From Anthocerotibacter panamensis C109 (lineage in GTDB: Bacteria; Cyanobacteriota; Cyanobacteriia; Gloeobacterales; Anthocerotibacteraceae): a DNA stretch of 64,000 bases. The translations under genes and the position numbers were made by a program. Where the stretch lies: positions 3,504,667 through 3,568,666 of the forward strand of contig NZ_CP062698.1 in the NCBI RefSeq assembly GCF_018389385.1. Reading direction: 5' to 3'. Below the pieces are notes generated by a model. It searched no databases and was not told where the DNA came from. It was given only the letters and a program-made list of their open reading frames with translations. Of this stretch, positions 7,832 through 14,305 are shown piece after piece (the stretch's first letter is position 1; every line of letters starts with the position of its first letter).

Positions 7832-9012
7832 TCAACAGGGGTCGGGCGCAGGTTGTCTCGAGCTGAGCAAGTGGAGGCGGCCTTCATCTAGCTTGAGTAA
7901 GGTATCAGCCAGGGGGTAGTAGCGGTCGTCATGGCTGATAACCAAAACGGTTTTCCCCCGAGCCTTGAGCACAGGAAGCATCTCTTGATAAAATAATTCT
8001 CTAAACTGGGGGTCTTGGTTGGCGGCCCATTCATCAAAAATATAAAATGGCCGGTCTTCCAGGTAAGCGGTCAGGAGCGACAGGCGCTTGCGCTGCCCCT
8101 GGGAAAGCGCTGTAGTCGAAAAGCGGCCCCCCTCTACCTGCACCCGTTGGTCCAGTTCAACAAGGGTCAGGTACTCTGCGGCCCGCATTTCATCCAAGCC
8201 AAACAGATGCTCAAAGAGATATCCATCGGCAAAAAGAACCGTGAAGAGCTGGCGATAGTCGTCGCGATAGTGGTCCCCAACAGGCTCCCCGTCCAGGTAG
8301 ATAGCTCCAGCCTCTGGCGTGTAGAGACCTGAGATCAGTTTGGCTAGGGTGGTTTTGCCACTACCGTTGCCTCCTGCCAAAAACACTAGTTCTCCGGGTC
8401 GGAAGACTAGATTAATTGGGCCGAGAGTAAAGGTTTCCTGGTCAGCACTGATGTAGCGGTGGGTGATGCCTACCAGTTCCAGTCGCTGCCAGTGGGCTAA
8501 AGGGGGGCGACCTTCCTGGGCCGGTTCGGCTCCCAGGGTAGTGCGCAGGGCCTCGACTTTGCTGAGGGCAACGCTAGCTCGCCCCAGTCCCGGCAGGGTC
8601 TCAAGTAGGGTGCCGATGGCCCCGGTCAACTGGATTACCACCAAGGTATAGGCGGTCAATACCCCGGTCTCTAGACCATCCAGACCGGGCAGAACAAACA
8701 AGACCAACCCAATCAGTAGGACGGGAAGAATCTGCCCCCAGCTCAAGGCCAGCACATAGAACCCCTCCCCTTGGATGCTGGCGGCACGCATAGTCTGAGC
8801 GTGCGGGATGAGATGGTCATTCCAGAAGACCTGGCGCCGCGGGCGATGGAGCTTGAGTTCCCGGCTCCCTTGGATTAGAGCGTCGAAGTAGACCACCATC
8901 TGGTCCCACGCCTCCCGACTGCGTTTGAGGGCGCGGTGGGCTTGACGGTCGAGGAGACTATAGCTCGTGATAGCCAGTAGGAGACACGCTAACAGGACTG
9001 CCAGCAGCGATG
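7832..9012 (-). pseudogene. cyclic-peptide-export type ABC transporter, 5' end lost
   Basis: About 395 genuine residues remain. They begin in the last transmembrane helices (LAPSLLAVLLACLLLAITSY) and continue through the ATPase domain: Walker A GGNGSGKTT, a signature LSQGQRKRLSL, Walker B FYIFDEWAANQDP and H-loop VLVISHDD. DEWA after Walker B and the ESLK-like RGSRELKLHRPRRQVF stretch are typical of SyrD/PvdE-like exporters of non-ribosomal cyclic peptides. The apparent N-terminal 150 codons (9013-9472) are antisense to an IS6-type transposase and are not native, so four or more transmembrane helices are missing. As first gene of the export operon, its loss probably silences or rewires the operon. 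Confidence 0.82.
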
Positions 9013-9559
9013 GCGCAAGTTTGGCCAGGTCTACGCCAACCAGATCCGCCACCGCCGTCCACAACCCGGCGACAAGTGGCATCTCGACGAAGTGGTCCTC
9101 AAAATCAATGGCCAGACCTCCTATTTGTGGAGGGCGGTGGACCAGGAAGGGAACGTCCTGGACATCCTGGTGCAGAAGCGTCGCAACCAGGCGGCGGCCA
9201 AGAAGTTCTTCCGTAAACTGCTGAAGGGATTGCGGTACGTGCCGCGAGTGATCGTGACCGACAAACTGGCCAGCTATGGGGCAGCCAAGAAAGAGATCTT
9301 GAAATCCGTGGAACACCGGCAGCACAAGGGCTTGAACAATCAGGCCGAAAATTCCCACCAGCCGACTCGGGAGCGGGAACGACGGATGCGGCGCTTCAAA
9401 TCGGTCGGTCATGCCCAGAGATTTCTGTCGGCCTACGGCCCGATCCGCCAGCATCTTTGTCCGCACCGCCATCGACTGAGTGCGGCAATCTACCGTCAGA
9501 CCCTGCAGGAGCGCCTGGCAAGTTGGCGGGAGATCACAGGGTTCGCGGCAGCAGGTTGA
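9011..9559 (+). pseudogene. IS6-family transposase, 5'-truncated
   Basis: The frame reads WRKFGQVYANQI, then GDKWHLDEVVLKINGQTSYL with the first catalytic Asp, VIVTDKLASYGAA with the second, and NNQAENSHQPTRERERRMRR with the catalytic Glu. It ends at TGA 9559. The first 50-60 residues (HTH part) are missing, and the break point falls exactly where the ABC exporter frame begins on the other strand. IS6-family elements move by replicative cointegration and often leave adjacent deletions. That would explain why genes are cut on both of its sides. Confidence 0.85.
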
Positions 9560-9623
9560 TCAAAAACTGACCAGATGTCAGGGAAAGTGTGTGCGGATCG
9601 CCACTGCCTTGACGACTCCCCCC

Positions 9624-9920
9624 TCAACTTGACAATGCCTGCTTCGTCATCGAGTAGATTCGGCAGAGGCTGTTCTCGTCGAAGCGCGTCGCACTATCGA
9701 AGGAGATCGTCCCGGAAGCGGGATAGACTGGCGTCGCGCCTCCATACGTCAGGCCCATGCAGATGCCCGAGGCTGCGCGGTCGCGCACGAGCGTGTCGAG
9801 CATCGCCTGGACAGCGCGCCATCCCGGCATGCGCGGTCGGGCGAAGGCAGCGGAGGCCAGTGCTGCGGCAACGAGACCGGCGAGGACGTCGCGTCGATGC
9901 GGAGCGATGGGGTCGGTCAC
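9624..9920 (-). pseudogene. serine hydrolase of the beta-lactamase (class C/PBP) fold, N-terminal remnant
   Basis: From a GTG at 9920 the protein begins MTDPIAPHRRDVLAGLVAAA, a twin-arginine-like or Sec signal ending in SAAFA. It then reads AVQAMLDTLVRDRAASGICM and reaches CRIYSMTKQ, where S-M-T-K is the SxxK active-site motif. Native similarity ends there (about 9641), because the frame enters IS6-side DNA and stops. The catalytic Tyr and later motifs are absent, so it cannot be active. The DNA is much more GC-rich than its neighbours and the sequence style is proteobacterial. It sits just beyond an attC-like site and has cassette orientation, so it was probably an integron cassette. Confidence 0.75.
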
Positions 9921-9981
9921 GGAACACCTACCTTGCGTGATGCGGAGTGATGGGGTCGGTCACGGAACACCTACCTTGCGT
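9896..9981. repeat. 43-bp tandem duplication over the hydrolase start
   Basis: Bases 9896-9938 are repeated at 9939-9981 with one difference (C to T). Each unit contains GGGTCGGTCACGGAACACC, which is the start region of the serine hydrolase on the minus strand. Only the inner copy leads into the long frame; the outer copy stops after about 12 codons. Confidence 0.9.
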
Positions 9982-10072
9982 TCGGCTCATGATCCCTCGG
10001 CGGATTGATCGTCTTCGACCGACAGGTCGGCTTGGCTGCGCGGATCAAAGAGGCTGGACCATCGGAGGGTCC

Positions 10073-10143
10073 GCCTAACAAGGGATTATGCAGCAGTCCA
10101 TCTGCCGACTTGGAGGATAACCAGCGCTTTTGTAATGTTATAC
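10073..10143 (-). other. attC-like site A (end of the 314-bp repeat)
   Basis: On the minus strand the segment runs from GTATAAC to GTTAGGC. The second box fits the GTTRRRY consensus exactly; the first deviates at one position. Box pairing is 5 of 7. The inner stem is weak compared with the sites at 11,631 and 13,988, so this is a degenerate or unusual attC. The strongest support is that the homology between the two 314-bp repeats stops at this core box. Confidence 0.45.
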
Positions 10144-10388
10144 AGCACAGAAGGCATGAATTGCTCCTCAAGGGTTGCTCAGTCACTCAGCAGCGTTCAA
10201 AAATAGCTTACGCGGCCTTCGGCTAAGACAAAACTTCTCCCTCAACGCTCTACCCAGTAACGCACCTATTGGGAGGCTCTTTAACTTAGTAGAGTGAGTC
10301 GCCCGGTGGCAACCTTAAAAATTGGGAGTGAGGATTGCGCTTTTCCTTGCGCTGAGATTAACATAGCAGTCGGGTAGGAGAGCGTCAA
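10075..10388. repeat. 314-bp direct repeat, copy A
   Basis: Matches 18,209-18,522 without gaps and with about 12 mismatches, all in the right-hand half. On the minus strand it starts right after the stop of the small gene at 10,385 and ends at the attC-like core, so it looks like the shared 3' tail of two cassettes. It holds a 23-codon minus-strand frame (10,086-10,157, MPSVLYNITK...) behind a GAGGAG ribosome site. That frame could be a real small peptide or the stub of a lost gene. Confidence 0.9.
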
Positions 10389-10603
10389 CCATCCTGCTCT
10401 TGTCGCTTTGTTGTCAGAAGATTCATTAAAACATTGGCAGCCTCGGAGCAATCGTAGGGCGACCAAACGGGATATTCTTGGTTAGCAACAAAGAAGTTTG
10501 CATCTTCTTCTTTAACCAGTTCTGTTGCTAGAAACTCCATCAGCCGAAGCTTGTCAATTTTTGGAAGCTCCTGAATTTGTGAGATGAGTTCAGCTAATGG
10601 CAC
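10385..10603 (-). CDS. small protein resembling antitoxin-like cyanobacterial hypotheticals
   Basis: 72 residues from GTG 10,603, chosen because AAGGAG lies 8 bp upstream; a longer frame to 10,678 has no ribosome site. The sequence LAELISQIQELPKIDKLRLM is a predicted helix, and YPVWSPYDCSEAANVLMNLL is a second conserved-looking block. Small proteins of this shape stand upstream of toxin genes in many cyanobacteria, but no toxin follows here. It is the second gene of a cassette, behind the broken Gly-repeat gene. Function unproven. Confidence 0.55.
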   Translation of the reverse strand: MPLAELISQIQELPKIDKLRLMEFLATELVKEEDANFFVANQEYPVWSPYDCSEAANVLMNLLTTKRQEQDG

Positions 10604-10702
10604 TTTAGAATCTCCTTTTCTGAGATTGGGTGAAAAGGTTGGGGAGTAAACAAGAAGCGCTTGAAATTCCTGCATCAATCCACCTACAGGAGGTTAATTC
10701 CA

Positions 10703-11470
10703 TCAACCACCCAGTGCAGTGACCCGTGCTGCAAGTGTTGCCAAGCTGACTGCAATGCCTTGTACATCTCCGGCTTGCTTTTGTTGCAAATTCGCTAATT
10801 GCTGTTGAAGGTTGTTGACTTACTGCTGGAGCGTGTTAACTCTGTTCTCCAGCGATTGTACACGTCCCACGAGTCCTTCTACTGCCTGTACTCTTCCTGC
10901 GAGTCCTTCTATTGCTTGTATGCGTCCAGCGAGTCCATTAATGTTAGTTCCTTGGACATTAAGAGAACCTGTAACCTCAACATTACCTTGGAAGAACCCT
11001 GCCGTACCATTACTAAAAGCGAATAGCCCTACCCCAGTATTGCTGACAGCTTTTACCCCAACGCCAGCACCTTTATGCTCACCCCAAACACCAGCAGGAC
11101 CATTTTCTATACCAGCCGTTTCACCATAAACGCCTATCCACTTCGTACTCTTACCGATTACGCCGGGAGCTGGGTCTCCTTCGCCCATAACACCAGCTCC
11201 GCCAGTAGTGCTTTCGCTCTTTCCATAAACACCCATCCAGCATTTGCTTTCCCCAACTACACCGGTGCCCCCTGCGGTATTCACACCGAATACGCCATGC
11301 CCACCAATGGTGCTATCACTTATTCCTTCAACGCCATGCCAACCTCTGCCTTCTCCTCGGACACCAACCGAATCACCTATGCCCTTGACTCCAACGGTTC
11401 TTTCTCCTGTTGAAGCAGTTCCAGTGATGGCGACACCATCATTTCCTGTAGCTGTTTCGCTTATAGCCAT
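10703..11470 (-). pseudogene. Gly/Val-repeat protein with C-terminal coiled coil, one in-frame stop
   Basis: The start ATG at 11,470 has AAAGGAGA 7 bp upstream. The protein opens MAISETATGNDGVAITGTAS and continues as repeats of G-V-x-G-x-S/E (such as GVYGKSES, GVMGEGDPA, GVWGEHKG), as in trimeric fibres and other beta-helical surface or phage-tail proteins. A GNVEVTGSLNVQG motif and heptads of RIQAIEGLAGRVQAVEGL follow. At 10,820 a TAA interrupts the frame, yet the same frame goes on as VNNLQQQLANLQQKQ to a TGA at 10,703. So one substitution (probably CAA to TAA) shortens a 255-residue protein to 216. The truncated form might still fold. Confidence 0.75.
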
Positions 11471-11630
11471 TTTAGTTTCTCCTTTGACTTACATCTGTTG
11501 TCGGAATATTCGGAAGATGAGTTCGATGGCGAAGCTGAGCAGTGGCAAGGACTTCAAACGCAGATCTCACACTCGCTTGAGCATCGACTCGTAGATAGTC
11601 TTTCACTACGTCCCCACCGAGGACTGAGCG

Positions 11631-11697
11631 GCATAACGTTTGAATTCACCGGCCTGCGCGGCTTTTCGCGCAGGTCCGGTGGAATGATGGGTTGGGC
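11631..11697 (-). other. attC recombination site
   Basis: Minus-strand outer boxes are GCCCAAC and GTTATGC. The inner arms CACCGGACCTGCGCG and CGCGCAGGCCGGTG form a 14-bp stem interrupted only by one extra A, with a short AAAAGC-type loop. Length (67 bp), box spacing and the single extrahelical base are those of a genuine attC. It closes the cassette with the GHKL-nuclease gene. Its right flank (11,701-11,714) repeats a 14-bp motif also present next to the attC at 13,988. Confidence 0.88.
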
Positions 11698-11888
11698 TGT
11701 TTCGCTATTCGATTGGGGATTTTCACTTCTCAAAGCAGTTCATATCTTTTCCTGTTTTATGCCAATTTTCTAGACAGATGCACGGTTTAAACTGCCAGAA
11801 CCCTTACCCAGAGTAGATCTATTTTTGCATTCAGGGCAAAAAATGGTATTAGGATTCAAGTAGACCAGACTATTTTTCTTCTATTAGT
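11698..11888. other. cassette 3' untranslated region
   Basis: No gene. Contains TTCGCTATTCGATT at 11,701-11,714 followed by about 30 bp resembling the flank of the attC at 14,054, so two cassettes share the sequence just ahead of their attC sites. Confidence 0.5.
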
Positions 11889-13871
11889 TCAATCAGGAAT
11901 TAATACTTCGCAACCCTGTATGGCACTATTAGCATCAAGATTTTCTATAACTTGGTTTGCATTATTCTTAGATGAAATAAGTTTTGAACGTTCTAAGTCA
12001 AGCTTGTCATATAGAAAACGATGCCGGAGTTCAAATTCTGTGAAAATCTCACTCCATTTCTTTACGTAAATCTTGTAGTTATCGACGTAATATGCAAGGG
12101 ATCTTTCACCATGATGTTTAGCGTTTTTTATCTCACGCTCAATATAATTAGTCTCGCTGAAATCATTACCAACAAGGAAAAAATCCCATGTCATATTTGA
12201 GGCGTTAAATTCTTCTTGTTCAAGAATAACGCTCATGTACTTTTTAACCTGCTCAAGCTCTTTTCCTCCAAGATTCAGATTTGGGTGCTTTAACTCTATG
12301 ACTACATTGCTAATATGGTCATCTTTATGAAGCTGCCTAACCATAAAAATATCCATTTCTTTATTTTTGTCTGAATGGTTGATAGCAACCAATGGTTTCT
12401 CGCCTCGCAGATGAAATATATATCTACGCAGTGCCTTTTCGAACTTTGGTTCTGCCGCTGTTATAAGATGATACTGCTCGCCAAAGATCCAATAGTGTTT
12501 TTCAATGAATTTTTGAATGTGGTCACGTTCATTTGCGTTCATAGCCTTGTTAAAAACAAGTTCTTTGAGCTCATTTATCGCCGTGTATCTATCTTCTATC
12601 AATCTTATTGTCTTAATTATATTAGATAATTTTGAAACTTTCAGACTCTCTGAAAGTTGCTGTAATTCGGAAGATTCAAGCTTCACAATTTCACCAAGTA
12701 TGTCAATAAGCTTACCTCTTTCACCTGAATCAATAATCAAGTTAATAAAATGCACAATAACCTTCTTTTGCTCTACATTTAAGCTGCCAAATATTTTAGG
12801 TTCAACTTGGTAAAGCTCTTTGATAAAATCTTCAAGCTCTTGCCTTCTGTATTGATCCCAAGTATTATTTCTGAATGTTGGAAATATATGACTTTTTTCA
12901 AAATCTTCAACAATCTTTTCTGCTGCACCTCTGAGAAAGGGACGTCTTTTCTGTCTGAGAAATACGTCGACGCTCTCAATTAGCTCTTCATATACTTTTC
13001 CATCATCTGTGAATCTAGCAATCGTTCCTTCGAAGAAAGGGACAGACTTTGAATTAAAAAAGTTGCTTTTTATGTAAATACTGTGAAAAAATTTATCTCC
13101 TTTATTATTAAGCGTGGTAGTCCTTGTGCATTTTTCAAGATTATCAGAATCGATAAAATAGTATCTAGAATACTCCCTATTTAAACCCTCTTTCCACCTG
13201 ATAAACTTAATATCGAACTGATATTCTTGTAATTTCAGACAATAATCCTCCTGTTCTCCAACAATAGCTGAAGTATAATTCACTGGCTCCCCATTGATTT
13301 TCAAGGAAAAATATCTAAGTCTATTCAATTCAAGAAACCATGCGAACTCTTTACAAATAAATTTGTAAATTTCATCTGTAAAGTTATGTTGCGTGATGGT
13401 ATGTATTCCACTAAAAATTACAGTTGTTCCAGCACTTTTATCGGTTAGTTGAGGTTCAGATGGCGAGAAATTATGAAGTGAGTTTCCATGTACTTGTATT
13501 GTCTGTTCATAAAATCCATCTTTTCCTTTATATACTGTTTTCCAAGTCGCAGATTCTGCAAATGTGAAAAATGTTAGTCTACCAACGCCATTCTTACCAT
13601 GCGTAGCTGAAGAGACTCTAATTTGAGATGGATCTATTTCTTTTTCTGACTCAAAAATGGGTTTAAACTTGTTAATATCCCTTATACCATAACCATTATC
13701 AGTAATTGAAATTGTAGAAATATTACCAATTGCATTGGCTTCAAAATCAACAGATACTTCGCAGGCATGAGCATCAAAACCATTCCATATATATTCGGAG
13801 ATAGAACGGGAGTAATCATACTTTTTGAGAGCTCTCCGAATGCCTTGTGAGGTAATTTCAATATTCTTCAT
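11889..13871 (-). CDS. GHKL ATPase fused to PD-(D/E)XK-like nuclease, putative defence protein
   Basis: 660 residues. The N-terminal part is a GHKL ATPase: SEYIWNGFDAHA (N box), ISITDNGYGI (DxGxG box) and HGKNGVGRL (second Gly box), as in Hsp90/MutL/TopoVI ATPases. A helical middle region with RQKRRPFLRGAAEKI follows. The C-terminal 200 residues hold KHYWIFGEQYHLI, KEMDIFMVRQL and VVIELKHPNLNLGG, with Asp and E-x-K spaced as in PD-(D/E)XK nucleases; the WIFGEQY start resembles Shedu-type (DUF4263) domains. Proteins with a sensor ATPase joined to a nuclease are frequent in antiphage systems. The gene is a single-gene cassette, strikingly AT-rich, without own partner. The defence role is inferred. 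Confidence 0.75.
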   Translation of the reverse strand: MKNIEITSQGIRRALKKYDYSRSISEYIWNGFDAHACEVSVDFEANAIGNISTISITDNGYGIRDINKFKPIFESEKEIDPSQIRVSSATHGKNGVGRLTFFTFAESATWKTVYKGKDGFYEQTIQVHGNSLHNFSPSEPQLTDKSAGTTVIFSGIHTITQHNFTDEIYKFICKEFAWFLELNRLRYFSLKINGEPVNYTSAIVGEQEDYCLKLQEYQFDIKFIRWKEGLNREYSRYYFIDSDNLEKCTRTTTLNNKGDKFFHSIYIKSNFFNSKSVPFFEGTIARFTDDGKVYEELIESVDVFLRQKRRPFLRGAAEKIVEDFEKSHIFPTFRNNTWDQYRRQELEDFIKELYQVEPKIFGSLNVEQKKVIVHFINLIIDSGERGKLIDILGEIVKLESSELQQLSESLKVSKLSNIIKTIRLIEDRYTAINELKELVFNKAMNANERDHIQKFIEKHYWIFGEQYHLITAAEPKFEKALRRYIFHLRGEKPLVAINHSDKNKEMDIFMVRQLHKDDHISNVVIELKHPNLNLGGKELEQVKKYMSVILEQEEFNASNMTWDFFLVGNDFSETNYIEREIKNAKHHGERSLAYYVDNYKIYVKKWSEIFTEFELRHRFLYDKLDLERSKLISSKNNANQVIENLDANSAIQGCEVLIPD

Positions 13872-13987
13872 GAACTTTTTTCCCTGTGTTTAGATTAAAT
13901 TTTATTTGGGAACTGATTTTCACCCAACCGTGCGGACAGTGAATTCCTTTCTTCGCCAGTGCCATTGAAAATTTCTCTCCTGCTGCG

Positions 13988-14054
13988 GCCTAACAACCAA
14001 GCTCACCTGCAACGCCCGCTTTGGGGTGGTGTCAGGTGGAGCGACTGGTTAGGC
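13988..14054 (-). other. attC recombination site
   Basis: The clearest site of the window. Minus-strand boxes GCCTAAC and GTTAGGC are perfect reverse complements and fit the RYYYAAC/GTTRRRY consensus. CACCTGAC and GCAGGTG pair except for one bulged A. The spacer segments GTCGCTC and AGCTTGG do not pair, as expected of the unpaired central spacers. Length is 67 bp. It closes the cassette that carries the subtilase/AAA pair. Confidence 0.93.
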
Positions 14055-14057
14055 TTG

Positions 14058-14128
14058 TTCGCTATTCGATTGGTGAGTTTCACTGTCTCAGGCTAGTTCA
14101 TATTTCTTTCTAAATTCGCTATTCGATT
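14058..14128. repeat. 14-bp motif repeated beside attC sites
   Basis: TTCGCTATTCGATT occurs at 14,058-14,071 and 14,115-14,128, and again at 11,701-11,714. In all three places it is upstream of an attC in cassette orientation (reads AATCGAATAGCGAA). The rest of 14,129-14,305 shows no gene. The motif may be part of the cassette 3' end or a protein-binding site. Confidence 0.6.
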
Positions 14129-14305
14129 AATTTGTTCAGCAAACTCAAATCAATACTATTTTCTTGCTTCGCTGTTTAGCAACTGGGCTTGATAACGGCT
14201 AGTAAATTCGGGCTTCCCCGCTAACTGTTTATATTCCGCCACGGCAACTATTTGTTAAATAGAACTTTCTTTGTACTCTGTAACAAGAATTCGACTAATA
14301 GCAGT

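Noticed and set aside
9013-9472. N-terminal 150 codons of the long minus-strand frame of the ABC exporter
   Set aside because: They are antisense to a clear IS6 transposase frame and have no transmembrane pattern, so they are not native exporter sequence.
10799-11594. Plus-strand Pro/Ser/Thr-rich frames
   Set aside because: Antisense images of the Gly/Val-repeat gene, whose ribosome site and composition are much better.
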